Numbered from the stretch's first letter, positions 7,051 through 16,480 are shown. The stretch: 34,042 nucleotides of DNA from an uncultured Lentisphaeria bacterium (GCA_949287225.1 CASEFP010000224.1:1-34042), one strand, 5' to 3'. Notes: generated by a model from the letters alone, not told the origin. A program made the numbers and translations.

Positions 7051-8547
7051 TTAATCGTTCGTATACTTGTTGCCGAATTTCCAGTTGAACAGCGTTACGC
7101 AGAACACCATGATGAACAGTGTCCACGCGACAGCGGAAGCATAGCCGAGTCTGCCGCTGTTGAACCCTTCCGTATAAATGTAATAGGCAAGTGTTGTCGT
7201 CGATCCCGCCGGACCGCCCTGGGTCATTGTCCGCGCGGTTTCAAATCCGCCCTGGAGCCCGCCCATGATCGACATGACCAGAATGAAGAATGTCACGTTG
7301 GAAAGCTGCGGCCATGTCACGTTCCAGAACCGCTGGAACGGCGAAGCTCCGTCGATGTCCGCCGCCTCGTAGAGTTCCTGCGAAACTCCCGAGAGACCTG
7401 CGAGATAAAGAAGCATGTTGTTCGAGCCGATTGCCGCCCAGAACCCCATGATCATCAGCGAGGGTTTCGCCCAGTAGTAGTCGGAGATCCATTTCGGCGC
7501 GGTCAGACCGTCGCCCGAGGCCATTGAAGGCAGCGCCAGCACCACATTGGAGAGTCCGAGGCAGATGAAGAGTCCGACCATGATCATGCCGTCGAGAACG
7601 ACCGCATTCGCCATGCCGTAGTCATAGACGCATTTGTATTCCCGCCCGGTCAGGAACATCAGCAGCGAAAAAAGCACCCCGAGCGTGACGAGCGAAAGCC
7701 CCAGCGCGCCGCCCCAGGGGACGGTGCTCCAGAGCTGGCAGCATGCCATCGGGATCGAAAGAACCACCAGCGCAATGCAGTAGCTCAGCGAACCGGTCTC
7801 TCCGTTTTTCCAGCTCAGGATGAGGCGGAACATGACATAGGCGTAGATCAGGGCCATGACCACCAGGAACGCCGCGGCTCCCAGATTGGCTCCGGAGGGC
7901 GTCATCGACGCCGCCAGCGGTGAGATCCGGTCGAGAATCGGCTGGAGGACATTGTTGATCGGACCGTTTTCCGGACTGTAAAGTTTTTTCCAGAGAATGT
8001 AGGTGGCGACGCCGGCGGTGAAGCTCGGGAAGTAGAAGAGCGTCCGGTAGACCGTCTGTCCGCCGACGCTTCCCAGCACCAGAACCGTGCCGACGATCCC
8101 GCAGACGAGAAGCGTCATCGCCGTCGCGCCCGCTCCGGCAAGGATCAGCATGACGCAGGCGACGATCAGCACCACGGTCACGATCACGATGCCGTAGACG
8201 CGTTTCATCTTGCTGCACCGGAAGTCGTTGTTCAGCATCAGCGCGGCGCAGAGGCTTCCCGCGATGCCGAAGGGAATTCCGAGCATCAGGAAGAGCGTGT
8301 TCCCGAGATAGGTCATGAAATCGGGATCGGTGAAGAGCTTTTTGAAGTTCGCGAATCCGACGGAGCGCAGCTCCTGATTCTGGAACATGTTGTGCATTTC
8401 GAGGTTCCAGTCCGTGAACGCCATGAAGAGGCTTATGACGAGCGGAATCGTCGTGAACGCCAGAAAGCCGAGGATGTTCGGCAGCAGAAACGCAATGCCG
8501 GTGGAGATTTCGCGGACGTCGCGGCGGGTCAGTTTCAGCATGGTCAT
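7051..8547 (-). CDS. Carbohydrate ABC transporter permease, MalF type, with extra membrane segments
   Basis: A 498-residue permease, far longer than the ~300 residues usual for MalF-type sugar permeases. The N-terminal helix pair (about 15-45 and 80-104), the RTLFYFPSFTAGVAT helix (169-185) and the C-terminal block with the EAA loop (EAADIDGASPF, 394-404) are canonical. Two insertions are hydrophobic: about two helices at 117-161 and about four at 222-340. This is unlike Escherichia coli MalF, whose extra length is a periplasmic loop. The start overlaps the stop of the solute-binding protein gene (ATGA), indicating translational coupling; a second in-frame ATG lies two codons on. It pairs with the MalG-type permease. 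Confidence 0.88.
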   Translation of the reverse strand: MTMLKLTRRDVREISTGIAFLLPNILGFLAFTTIPLVISLFMAFTDWNLEMHNMFQNQELRSVGFANFKKLFTDPDFMTYLGNTLFLMLGIPFGIAGSLCAALMLNNDFRCSKMKRVYGIVIVTVVLIVACVMLILAGAGATAMTLLVCGIVGTVLVLGSVGGQTVYRTLFYFPSFTAGVATYILWKKLYSPENGPINNVLQPILDRISPLAASMTPSGANLGAAAFLVVMALIYAYVMFRLILSWKNGETGSLSYCIALVVLSIPMACCQLWSTVPWGGALGLSLVTLGVLFSLLMFLTGREYKCVYDYGMANAVVLDGMIMVGLFICLGLSNVVLALPSMASGDGLTAPKWISDYYWAKPSLMIMGFWAAIGSNNMLLYLAGLSGVSQELYEAADIDGASPFQRFWNVTWPQLSNVTFFILVMSIMGGLQGGFETARTMTQGGPAGSTTTLAYYIYTEGFNSGRLGYASAVAWTLFIMVFCVTLFNWKFGNKYTND

Positions 8548-10079
8548 TCGGCTCCTTTCAGCATTCCGAGATGGGCGTAATATTTCTTGTAGAAGGGATT
8601 CTTGATCCAGTTCACCGGAATCTTCTCTCCGGAAATGATTTTCCCGCGGCGGTATTTCCAGGTCGCCTTGACCGCGTCGATCTTATGCTGGAGCTCGACG
8701 TCGCGGTTGTAGAGTTTCGCCAGATTGTCGTTGGCCGCGACGCTTTCTGCGATGCCGCTGTTGACGCGTTCTACCGCTTCGTCAACAGCCTCCCTCGCCG
8801 TGGCACGCCCCGCCATGACCTTGCTTAAAGCAAAGGAAAACCAGCTGGTTCCGGTTTTCCGGAAATACGGCGTCTGCGGAACGGGGAGCGCATAGTTCAT
8901 CGCATATTCCAGCTCCTTTTCATGAAGATTGCCTTCGTTCGGGTATTCCTTCGGGGAAAGGTAATCCGGATTTCCGATTGCGTATTTCGGGTTCGGCGGC
9001 AGGCCGTCCGCGTATTTGATGATATAGTCGTTGTATTCCTTGCTGGCAAGGAATTCCATGAAATATTTCGCCATGTCGTATTTTCTGCTTCCCGCATAAA
9101 CTCCGGTGGCACGGGTTCCGATTACGGCGTTTTTGAACGGTCCCTGCGGGAAGAGCGTCATGGTCATCGGGAAGCGCTCGCTTTCACTCAGTTCACGGAA
9201 ACGGACCATGGCCCAGCGTCCGGCGATGATTGTGGCATAGTTGCCGTTGATGAAATGAGAAAAGGCGGCGCCGCCGAATCCGGATTCCGTGTCGTTCGAG
9301 GCGACCTCCGCGGCAGTCGGGAGAATCTTGTCCACATAGGTCCATTTGTAGAGCAGTTCATAGACATCGTAGAAGCGCTTGTCGTTTGCGATGCACTTTG
9401 TCAGCGTTTCGTTGTACATGTCGATTCCGTAGCTGCGGACATTGATCGTGATGAAGGTCTCTCCGAGGGATTCCGCGGCAATGGTGTAGAAGATGGTTCT
9501 CCGCGAGCTGCCCTGATTGGTGTTTTCCATGAACTTCCTTGCGAACTTCTCGAAGTCTTCCGTGGTCCATGTTTCCCGGGGAGCGCTCATTCCATACCGT
9601 TTGAGGGTATTCTCGTTGAAGATGAAGCTTGAGACGACAACGTTGCAGGGATACCCGTACTGTTCGCCCTCGTATCCGAGAAGCGCCTCCATGTTCGGAT
9701 AGGTTTCATTCAGGTCGAATCCCTGTTTCTTCGCGTCTTCCCCGAGGGGTTTCAGGAGCCCCATCGCGGCGAAGACCGGCACGTTCAGATGGTCGATGAG
9801 ATCCCCCGCCACGCCGGAGACCGCCTGAATGATCGTGCTCTGGTTGTTGGACGCGCTCAGCTTGATTCCAAATGCCGGAAGATCTTTGTTTTTCGCCAGT
9901 TCCGGATGCTTTTCCCGCAGCCATTTGTCGAAGAGTTCCGTCTGTTCGAACCGTTGCGGATTCGAATCGCTCATCCATTCCACCCGAGGATATTTTTCCT
10001 GGGTTTCCGGACGCAGCACATAGGTTGCCGCGGATGCGATGATAAGCAGCACCAGACTTGCGATCAGCGCCTTGTTCAT
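8544..10079 (-). CDS. Extracellular solute-binding protein, family 1 (sugar ABC transporter)
   Basis: A 511-residue protein starting MNKALIASLVLLIIASAATYV, a signal or membrane anchor, followed by a solute-binding fold. Typical features are FNENTLKRYGM near 160, followed by W-T-(T)-E-D-F-E-K-F, and the FINGNYATIIAGRWAM segment, as in sugar-binding proteins of the SBP_bac_1 class. It should deliver an oligosaccharide to the two permeases downstream. The start at 10079 follows a GGGAGG site by about eight bases; an upstream in-frame ATG at 10181 would place a non-hydrophobic stretch before the signal peptide and is rejected. No ATPase gene follows, so a shared ATPase elsewhere is implied. Confidence 0.88.
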   Translation of the reverse strand: MNKALIASLVLLIIASAATYVLRPETQEKYPRVEWMSDSNPQRFEQTELFDKWLREKHPELAKNKDLPAFGIKLSASNNQSTIIQAVSGVAGDLIDHLNVPVFAAMGLLKPLGEDAKKQGFDLNETYPNMEALLGYEGEQYGYPCNVVVSSFIFNENTLKRYGMSAPRETWTTEDFEKFARKFMENTNQGSSRRTIFYTIAAESLGETFITINVRSYGIDMYNETLTKCIANDKRFYDVYELLYKWTYVDKILPTAAEVASNDTESGFGGAAFSHFINGNYATIIAGRWAMVRFRELSESERFPMTMTLFPQGPFKNAVIGTRATGVYAGSRKYDMAKYFMEFLASKEYNDYIIKYADGLPPNPKYAIGNPDYLSPKEYPNEGNLHEKELEYAMNYALPVPQTPYFRKTGTSWFSFALSKVMAGRATAREAVDEAVERVNSGIAESVAANDNLAKLYNRDVELQHKIDAVKATWKYRRGKIISGEKIPVNWIKNPFYKKYYAHLGMLKGAE

Positions 10080-10296
10080 GAATTTGCCTCCCAATTGCTT
10101 CCTGTCGCGGGACAATTCCGGGAATAGGAAGATGCCGTGACAACCGCATGTCTCCGGCAGACGGAGATGCCGCAGCGTCATGGAAAAACGCTTTCCCGTG
10201 AATTACCCTGTATATCCCAAATATTGTCCCCCGGCCCGAAGGAACATCCGAACAAAAGAGCCGCCGATTCTGCAGCCGGAGATCTTCTGCGTTCAA

Positions 10297-10322
10297 TGAA
10301 AAAGATCTGAAAGATCTTTTCA
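10297..10322 (-). promoter_or_regulatory. Leader hairpin (possible attenuator)
   Basis: An 11-bp stem TGAAAAGATCT / AGATCTTTTCA with one bulged A and a three-base loop. On the minus strand the 3' arm ends TCTTTTTC, giving a weak intrinsic-terminator look inside the leader of the transporter operon. Confidence 0.4.
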
Positions 10323-10370
10323 TCCCCGCATTGTTTCCTGCGCCGGCGCTGACGACTTTCATGGGGAGTA

Positions 10371-10398
10371 ACTATACCATTTTTTTAATTTTTGTCAA
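10371..10398 (-). promoter_or_regulatory. Promoter of solute-binding protein / permease operon
   Basis: On the minus strand TTGACA (10393-10398) is followed after 16 bases by TATAGT (10371-10376). This gives the transporter genes a transcription start separate from the lyase/DUF4838 genes upstream. Confidence 0.7.
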
Positions 10399-10486
10399 GT
10401 GGAACGATGGAATTTATTTGACTCCTCGCTGCTTCCCGGATTCCGGACGTATCGCCTGCATTCTGCCCTGTCAGCGAAACGGGAAA

Positions 10487-11803
10487 TCAGGACGCCGTTT
10501 CCCGGGGAAGGCGCAGACCGTAAGCCTGGAGCTGTCCGGAGGCGGAGGAATTGAAAAAGGCCCATTGACCGTTCGGGGAGAGAAAGGGGTGCGGATGCCA
10601 CGGACTTTTTTCCCTGCTTCCCAGATTCAGGAGAAAGCGGAGATCCGCCGCCTCGCCGTCGCCGCCGAGCTGTCCGGCATACAGATGCCACTCTCCGTTA
10701 TCCGCCTCATAGTCGCTGACGATCCGCATACCGGCAATGTCCGTTGCGAAGTGCAGAAAATGCGGCGGCGTGATCCCTCTGCTCAGGACATTGCGCACTC
10801 CTCCCGCCGCTGCCGGCAGACAATGCACCGCGCCGGGAAATGCCTCCAGTTCAATGAGTTCCTGATTTGCCGTGCCGGGAGTCCGGAAGAGCAGGGTTGA
10901 GGCAATGACTTTGGAAGTTGTTCCGCGCCAGCACTGATGCCCCTGACAGAACTCCACGCCGTCGCGTCCGACGGGCAGGCTCCTCCATTGCGTTCCGTCG
11001 TCTGCGATCAGATGCAGATCAATCCCGTATCCCGTATCGGGCTGAAGCGGATCGTCGCAGGCGCGGATCTTCCGCAAGGCGTGTCCGGATCCGGCATCCA
11101 GCGCGGCAGCATGGCTGATTCCCTCGCGTTTCCCGCAGACGCTCCGCAGACGGCTGCCGTGATTGTGCTGAATCAGAATGGTATGAGCTTCCCGTTCGCT
11201 GCGGCAGTACTGCAGATGAAGATTGCAGAAGTCCGTTCCGCGAAGAACCAGGCGACATTCTCCCGTCTCCGTATCGAACACCCACATGCCGTGCTCGGGC
11301 CAATCCGCTTCCGGTCCGGAGCGCAGGGCTGTGGCAATGGCAATGCGCCGTCCGTCCGAAGAGATGGTGGAGAGCGGATAAAAAGGTGCTGTCGGGGCGA
11401 TTCCGTCCTGTCCCGACAGAGAGGCCACTTCAGTGCGTTCTCCTGTGGAGAGCTCCATCTTCCGCAGCCGCAGACGGCCTCTGCGTTCCAGTTCATCCAC
11501 GAAGTAATAAAAGATTTTCCCGTCCGGAGAGAGCGACGGAGCCGTCACGCCGCATTCCTCGGTAAGCGGAGTCAGATCTCCGCCGGCATTCAAATCACAG
11601 AGCAGATAGCGGTGACGCGGATCCCGCGGATCGCTTCCGTGCGGATGGGCGGATTCATGGAGCACGAAACGCCCGGAATCCGGGGTGAAAATCTGCGCTT
11701 CCATGTAGACGTGGCAGGCGGGAAGCTCCGGATTGACCGTCAGCTGATAGAGCGCAAGAGGATCCGGAACTTTTTCCCCCGCAAAGTGCCTGAGACGTTT
11801 CAT
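10487..11803 (-). CDS. PL22-like (oligogalacturonate lyase type) beta-propeller protein
   Basis: A 438-residue protein without a signal peptide, built of repeated propeller-like blades (APSLSPDGKIFYY near 90, TISSDGRRIAIAT near 147, FLSPNGQWAFFNS near 407). His196 (NLHLQ), His289 (QGHQ) and the HPHP motif with His403 and His405 resemble the metal-binding His set of polysaccharide lyase family 22, which cleaves unsaturated oligogalacturonides in the cytoplasm. The match is from motif memory, and a general TolB-like propeller is the alternative. The ATG overlaps the stop of the DUF4838 gene by four bases, so the two are translated together; this hints at uronic-acid-containing substrates. Confidence 0.65.
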   Translation of the reverse strand: MKRLRHFAGEKVPDPLALYQLTVNPELPACHVYMEAQIFTPDSGRFVLHESAHPHGSDPRDPRHRYLLCDLNAGGDLTPLTEECGVTAPSLSPDGKIFYYFVDELERRGRLRLRKMELSTGERTEVASLSGQDGIAPTAPFYPLSTISSDGRRIAIATALRSGPEADWPEHGMWVFDTETGECRLVLRGTDFCNLHLQYCRSEREAHTILIQHNHGSRLRSVCGKREGISHAAALDAGSGHALRKIRACDDPLQPDTGYGIDLHLIADDGTQWRSLPVGRDGVEFCQGHQCWRGTTSKVIASTLLFRTPGTANQELIELEAFPGAVHCLPAAAGGVRNVLSRGITPPHFLHFATDIAGMRIVSDYEADNGEWHLYAGQLGGDGEAADLRFLLNLGSREKSPWHPHPFLSPNGQWAFFNSSASGQLQAYGLRLPRETAS

Positions 11804-14685
11804 TCCGCTTTCTTTCCCGTCATCCGCACGGTCCGGAAGCTGTTCGGACTGTGATAGGATCCGTCCGTCCAGCTCTGGTGGATGCCGGAGCCTGTGCGGT
11901 TGATGCCGATCAGCCAGTCCTCACCGTCCTTCGGCGTGCCGAAAGTTGCAAAGGGAAGCTCGAATTCGACCGTCCATTTGTCTCCGGACTTTGACACCGC
12001 GGTTTTCCATTTTCCGTTCCACGCCTTGTTGATGTTCATGCCGACGGACGCGAGTGCGTCGTACTGCACGCCTGCGGAATTCGTGACCAGATAGTAGTAA
12101 TCCGTGCGCGTGTTGTTCGGATCAATGGAAAGTTCGATGCAGTCATCTTTCCACTGGTCGTCGTCGCGTTCCATCTGCTTTGTCCTGACTTTGCTCATAT
12201 CGCCGAAGCACTCCACCTTGAGATAAAGCGCCTTGTCCGTCCGCAGAATCGACGCAAGTGTTTTCGGCGTCTTCGTTCCCCGGTTGGCAAAGCCGTTGAC
12301 CTGAAATCCCTGTTCCCAGACGGGATCGCGGCCCGTTCCGTCCATGGCGGGAGCCTTCTTCACATGCGGCACATTGATATGCCAGCGTTCCGCAAGGGAA
12401 GGCGAGGGGATTTCATGAACCGTGATATCGGCAAAATCGGCAGGGCTGTAACTTCTGAGATTGATGAAGCCTCTGCCGAGCGGCACTTCCCCTTCCAGAA
12501 CAAGTTTTCCGTCCAGCTTCACGGTCATCCAGCAGTCCACAACACGGATCTGCATCTTATGCCAGGTGTCGGAAAGTGCCTTGTCTATGCGAACTCTGCC
12601 GACATCGACGCGCCGGTTTCCCTTTTTCATGCGGTAACTTGCAACAAGCCACTGATTGTTGACGGAAACGTCCAAGGAGGAAAATTCCGTTCCGAAGCGC
12701 TCGCCGCCAGCCCGGATTTCCGCCCATATCCCGTTTTTCTTCTCGCCGGCTGGAAAACGGAAGCGGAAGGAGAGTTCGTAATTGATCCAGTTGCAGGGAT
12801 GGCCGAAAATCCGCGGATGGTTGCCGTAAAGGAGGCCGTCATGCGCGAGCTGCCCCTTTGCATTTCTCTGCGGCCGGTATTCCAGATAGGGCGTGCCGTC
12901 GGCGTCTTTTCTCACCGTGCAGGTCTCCTTGAAATCCTTCGGCCTTTTCAGCGGGTCCGCCGCATACAGCAGTGTACCGGGATCAGCATTTTTCAGATAA
13001 TTCAGACGATCTGTCATTTTACCCGCGGCGATCTCCTTCCAGTTGTCGCGGGAGAGTTTCAGGTCCCGCCAGCATTTCCAGCCTTCGAAATCGCCTTTGA
13101 CAAGCCGCTGTGCGCGGGCGTCCTTTGCCGTTTTTCTCATGGCACGTTCGAAAAGAGGATCAATCTCCGCGATCATTTCGCGGGAAATCACATTGTCCGC
13201 CTGTGAAGCCGGATTGCTGAAATAATAGGATACGTGGCCCTCTTTCTGCCATGCCTCCTGCATCAGCGTATAATAGCGCTCCATCTCCTTTGCGGCGTCT
13301 CCGAAGGTGCAGCGGCAGAATTCCGCAAGAAGCGCCTTCTCGTCGAGATCGGGGTTCCAGAGAAGTTTTGCAATGGCGTAGGCGGGAAAGCGGTTTACAA
13401 AGGGTTGACTGTCCCAGAGCGGCTTCTTCGGTCGGAAATTGCCGTAATACTCGGTCAACCAGTAGGTGATCCCCATGCTTTTCGCCCAGCGGAGCTCCTC
13501 GGCCACAATCGGCGTGATCGGCGTCAGGACGGGATCGCCGCTGAAAATATCGAAATGGTATCCGTAGATTGCGAGCTTCACGCCGGACCGGTGCCAGGCT
13601 TCAACTGCCTTGAGAGCCCGCGGATTGACCGGACAGCTCTTATCCGAAAACTTATGCTTGAAACAGCGGTTGTACATGCAGTAGGACATGTTCAGATTTT
13701 CCGTCGGGAGCTTGACCTTCGGCACGTCAAGATAAAACGAGTAGGCGATTGTATTGTATTTTTTGCCGGGATGCTTCTTGTCGCTCTCCTCGATCAGTTT
13801 CTTTATGAACTGGAAAAAAAGCGTGGAGGAGTCGAATTTCGAGCATTCGGGGCATTTGCAGTAGATGGGGGTGTCGCGTGCGGAAAGCATCAGATACTCA
13901 ATCTGCGGATTCTTTTTCCAGAAATTGTCAATCCATTTCAGAAAGGTCCGGAACGTGTCCGGATTGGTGTAGCAGTGCTGGTTGATGACGCGGATTCCGT
14001 TGCTGAGTGCAAACTGCTCCGGATATTTTTTGAAATATTCATTGATTGTTTTGCAGTCCTCCGGAAAGATCCTGCCGAAGGAGTGGCCGCCCCAGCTCGT
14101 GGAAAAACCGTATCCATGGGGATCCCCCATCGGATTCATCTTGTTATGGGCGAAAAAGAGCGACTTGTCCAGGTTCGGGTGCGAGCTCAGCTGACGATGG
14201 GCGAAGGCTGCCTCGCTGCGAATGGCAAGCTTCCCGACGGAAAGGTTTTTCGACGGCGCGGGAAGATATTCTCCGTCCGCACCCGGCCAGAACCAGCGGC
14301 AGCCGAGCTGTTCGAGCAGTTCAAAGACTGCAAACATCGCGGAGCGCGGGTTGTTGCCCGCGGCATAAATCACATTGCCTTTTGTCTTTAGGGAAAAAAC
14401 GTCCGAAGCGCTCTTTTTGTCCAGTCCGAGGAACGATGCCTCCGCCGCTATCCGGGGATTGGTTTCCGGCGTTCCGATGACAAGGCGGTTTTCCGCAGGC
14501 GTCCTTCCCACTTCCGCGCCGCTGACGGCTTTGATGATGCGTTTGAATTCCGCAACAGCCTTCTTTTCCGGCTCCGTCGAACCGGATTCCACGGAAATCC
14601 GGGGGCTTCCGTCCTTCACGAGATCCAGCGCGGCGGTGCTCAGGATTCCGGCGCAGAGCGCCAGTGTCACAACATTTTTCAGCAT
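11800..14685 (-). CDS. Secreted DUF4838 glycosidase-like protein with C-terminal CBM9-like domain
   Basis: A 961-residue protein with signal peptide MLKNVVTLALCAGILSTAA. Residues 30-140 resemble the N-terminal domain of GH67 alpha-glucuronidases (ending ELLEQLGCRWFWPG). The middle is a DUF4838-type barrel with the Cys cluster CKCPEC at 276-281. The last ~200 residues (from about 756, PAMDGTGRDPVWEQ) look like a family 9-type carbohydrate-binding domain, and a jelly-roll segment lies before it. No DUF4838 reaction is assigned here; a glycan-hydrolysing role is inferred. The start at 14685 follows AAAGGAG. It lies 49 bases after the pseudopilin gene and overlaps the PL22-like gene. Confidence 0.8.
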   Translation of the reverse strand: MLKNVVTLALCAGILSTAALDLVKDGSPRISVESGSTEPEKKAVAEFKRIIKAVSGAEVGRTPAENRLVIGTPETNPRIAAEASFLGLDKKSASDVFSLKTKGNVIYAAGNNPRSAMFAVFELLEQLGCRWFWPGADGEYLPAPSKNLSVGKLAIRSEAAFAHRQLSSHPNLDKSLFFAHNKMNPMGDPHGYGFSTSWGGHSFGRIFPEDCKTINEYFKKYPEQFALSNGIRVINQHCYTNPDTFRTFLKWIDNFWKKNPQIEYLMLSARDTPIYCKCPECSKFDSSTLFFQFIKKLIEESDKKHPGKKYNTIAYSFYLDVPKVKLPTENLNMSYCMYNRCFKHKFSDKSCPVNPRALKAVEAWHRSGVKLAIYGYHFDIFSGDPVLTPITPIVAEELRWAKSMGITYWLTEYYGNFRPKKPLWDSQPFVNRFPAYAIAKLLWNPDLDEKALLAEFCRCTFGDAAKEMERYYTLMQEAWQKEGHVSYYFSNPASQADNVISREMIAEIDPLFERAMRKTAKDARAQRLVKGDFEGWKCWRDLKLSRDNWKEIAAGKMTDRLNYLKNADPGTLLYAADPLKRPKDFKETCTVRKDADGTPYLEYRPQRNAKGQLAHDGLLYGNHPRIFGHPCNWINYELSFRFRFPAGEKKNGIWAEIRAGGERFGTEFSSLDVSVNNQWLVASYRMKKGNRRVDVGRVRIDKALSDTWHKMQIRVVDCWMTVKLDGKLVLEGEVPLGRGFINLRSYSPADFADITVHEIPSPSLAERWHINVPHVKKAPAMDGTGRDPVWEQGFQVNGFANRGTKTPKTLASILRTDKALYLKVECFGDMSKVRTKQMERDDDQWKDDCIELSIDPNNTRTDYYYLVTNSAGVQYDALASVGMNINKAWNGKWKTAVSKSGDKWTVEFELPFATFGTPKDGEDWLIGINRTGSGIHQSWTDGSYHSPNSFRTVRMTGKKAE

Positions 14686-14734
14686 ACAGGCTCCTTTCCT
14701 GATATAGTATTGTTCAACTTGCAATCAGATTCCT

Positions 14735-15457
14735 TCATTCCCACATGACCCAATATCCATCGGCATTTTTGACTCGCAGGAGCACATTTTCCGGGATCAG
14801 TCCCCAGAGCGGCAGCTTCACGGGTCCGGCATGAAGATCGGTATAAATGATGTTCGCCGCTCCGGTGTGCCTTGGATAAATGCGGCAGTTCACGTTGCTT
14901 GTGTCAAAACAGGAGGTTGCAATTAATTCGAAAGGAAGCAGCACCGATCCTCCGGTGGGGAGGGGACTCCTGGATGCCCAGATACCGCCGTCTGCGAACA
15001 GCGGTGTCCGGGATGGCTGCTTCAGCTTCAGGATATTGCATTTTTCCTTTTCCGATAATTTTGGGCACAATCCGTTATTGATGCCGTAGCTCGTATAATA
15101 AATATTCTGTGTTGTGATCTCCCGGAACTGGGTCGGGCATTTGAATATGGAATCCTGATGGGATATTGCCCCGTAATTCCGGCTGGCGCCGTGTCCGAGA
15201 TGATCCGTCAGATAGTTGTACCAGTAGCGGTTTCCCGTCGGTGATCCGATATGAGACTTCAGCGGCATGCTGGAATAGGTGTCCCGGTAATCCGCGCAGA
15301 GAAGGCCGATCTGCCGCAGCCGGGTCAGACAGGTGGCCTGATACGCCTTTTCTCTTGCTCTGCCCAGAGCAGGCAGAAGCATGGAGACAAGGATCGCTAT
15401 GATTGCAATAACAACAAGCAACTCGATAAGAGTAAATCCGATTCTTGCTTTTTTCAT
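14735..15457 (-). CDS. Pseudopilin (DUF1559-type, prepilin-like N-terminus)
   Basis: A 240-residue protein. A short leader MKKARIG is followed by the processing site Gly7|Phe8, with Glu12 at position +5 and a long hydrophobic helix ending ALGRAREKA, as in type II/IV pseudopilins cut by prepilin peptidase. The C-terminal part carries a His-X9-Asp variant ([13 protein letters not shown]) of the H-X9-DG signature. Its start overlaps the stop of the LacI gene (ATGA), with GGGAG eight bases upstream. It is followed by the secreted DUF4838 gene. The role is unknown; co-regulation with the enzyme genes suggests a link to secretion or surface display. Confidence 0.9.
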   Translation of the reverse strand: MKKARIGFTLIELLVVIAIIAILVSMLLPALGRAREKAYQATCLTRLRQIGLLCADYRDTYSSMPLKSHIGSPTGNRYWYNYLTDHLGHGASRNYGAISHQDSIFKCPTQFREITTQNIYYTSYGINNGLCPKLSEKEKCNILKLKQPSRTPLFADGGIWASRSPLPTGGSVLLPFELIATSCFDTSNVNCRIYPRHTGAANIIYTDLHAGPVKLPLWGLIPENVLLRVKNADGYWVMWE

Positions 15458-16434
15458 GTTGTTGCTCCCGACTTGGCGGGACCGCAGGAGTCCCTTATGA
15501 TTAATTTTGACTTCAGAACCATGGAAACAGGAGGTTTCTCCGGATTTTCCAGACGCGCCAGAAGCAGATCCACCATTTTCCCCGCCTTTTCCGCGATGAA
15601 AGTGTCGATTGTCGTCAGGGCGGGGAAGGAGAAACTGGACTCCAGAGTGTTGTCCAGTCCGATGATCGAGAGATCCGAACCGATTTTCAGTCCCATTCGC
15701 TGCGCCTCGGCCATTGCGGCAAGAGCGACGGAATCATTGTGGCAGAAGATCGCGGACGGCGGATTTTCCTGGCGCAGAAAATGCCGGATTCCAAGGATGC
15801 CGCTTTCCGGATACCCCAGTCCATGGTAGACGCAGTATGTGCCGGAAAGTCCGCAGCGGCGATACGCCGCTGCAAAGGCGTCGTGCCGGTCATCGCTGCT
15901 GCATCCGATATAGCCGAATCTGTGGTGCCCGAGTGCAGTGAGATATTCCAGCGCTTCGGAAAAAGCCGCACCGTAGTCGATTGTGATGCTGTCCGTTTCC
16001 GGGAACTGTCTGCTGTAGACGACGACCGGAATTTTTTCTCCGATCCATTCCGGATGATAATCGCATGTGATGATGCCGTCCACCTTGTTGCGGACCACAT
16101 TCCGGTATGCCTGCTCGATCTCCTCCGTGTTTTCCCAGATGGCGATGATGCTCGTGTAGCCGGACTGGAGCAGGCGGCGGTAAAGTTCCATCATCACATC
16201 GCCGATGATCCGGTCCCGGAAACTGGCAAACAGAATGCCGACGGTTCGGGTTTTCCCAGAACGCAGACGCTGCGCCTGCAGATTCGGCTGGAAATTGAGC
16301 TCCTTCACAAGTTCAAGGATGCGCCGCCGTTTTTCTTCCGAGACCCGGCAGGTCGATTTTCCCCCGAGGACCGCGCAGACAACCGGACGCGACACCTGCG
16401 CTCGTTCCGCAATGTCTTTCATTGTCACAGCCAT
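15454..16434 (-). CDS. LacI-family transcriptional regulator
   Basis: A 326-residue protein with an N-terminal helix-turn-helix ([19 protein letters not shown]), hinge region ending [19 protein letters not shown], and sugar-binding sensor domain ([32 protein letters not shown]). It probably responds to a sugar and controls the pseudopilin, DUF4838 and lyase genes behind it. The start at 16434 is chosen by the GAGGAG site upstream; an ORF extension to 16491 would run back across the promoter. Its stop is overlapped by the pseudopilin start. A near-palindromic CG-centred site just after the promoter suggests it represses itself. Confidence 0.92.
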   Translation of the reverse strand: MAVTMKDIAERAQVSRPVVCAVLGGKSTCRVSEEKRRRILELVKELNFQPNLQAQRLRSGKTRTVGILFASFRDRIIGDVMMELYRRLLQSGYTSIIAIWENTEEIEQAYRNVVRNKVDGIITCDYHPEWIGEKIPVVVYSRQFPETDSITIDYGAAFSEALEYLTALGHHRFGYIGCSSDDRHDAFAAAYRRCGLSGTYCVYHGLGYPESGILGIRHFLRQENPPSAIFCHNDSVALAAMAEAQRMGLKIGSDLSIIGLDNTLESSFSFPALTTIDTFIAEKAGKMVDLLLARLENPEKPPVSMVLKSKLIIRDSCGPAKSGATT

Positions 16435-16463
16435 ATCTTGCGGGGACTCCTCTTTTTTTTTGA

Positions 16464-16475
16464 TTACTCGATTAA
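16464..16475 (-). promoter_or_regulatory. Probable LacI-type operator
   Basis: On the minus strand TTAATCGAGTAA pairs at five of six positions about a central CG, as LacI-family sites do. It lies six bases downstream of the -10 box, at or near the transcription start. Confidence 0.5.
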
Positions 16476-16480
16476 CTAAT

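Larger units (their letters stand above)
10080..10486 (-). other. Intergenic region holding long leader of the transporter operon
   Basis: These 407 bases hold no credible gene. They contain a promoter (10371-10398) and then a leader of roughly 285 bases running to the solute-binding gene. Inside the leader are an A/T-rich hairpin (10297-10322) and a smaller stem TCTCCG/CGGAGA (10151-10167). The part between the promoter and the lyase gene stop (10399-10486) has no terminator with a T run. Confidence 0.6.

Noticed and set aside
5888..7054. Plus-strand frame of 388 codons across the glycosidase end and MalG gene
   Set aside because: It crosses a strong terminator and is antisense to a permease with an EAA loop; composition is His/Arg/Glu-rich and without domains.
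8544..10181. Upstream ATG at 10181 for the solute-binding protein
   Set aside because: The extra 34 residues are polar and precede the signal peptide; the ATG at 10079 has a strong GGGAGG site.
10937..11854. Plus-strand frame of 305 codons opposite the PL22-like gene
   Set aside because: The minus-strand protein has propeller motifs and is coupled to its neighbour; the plus frame shows no domain.
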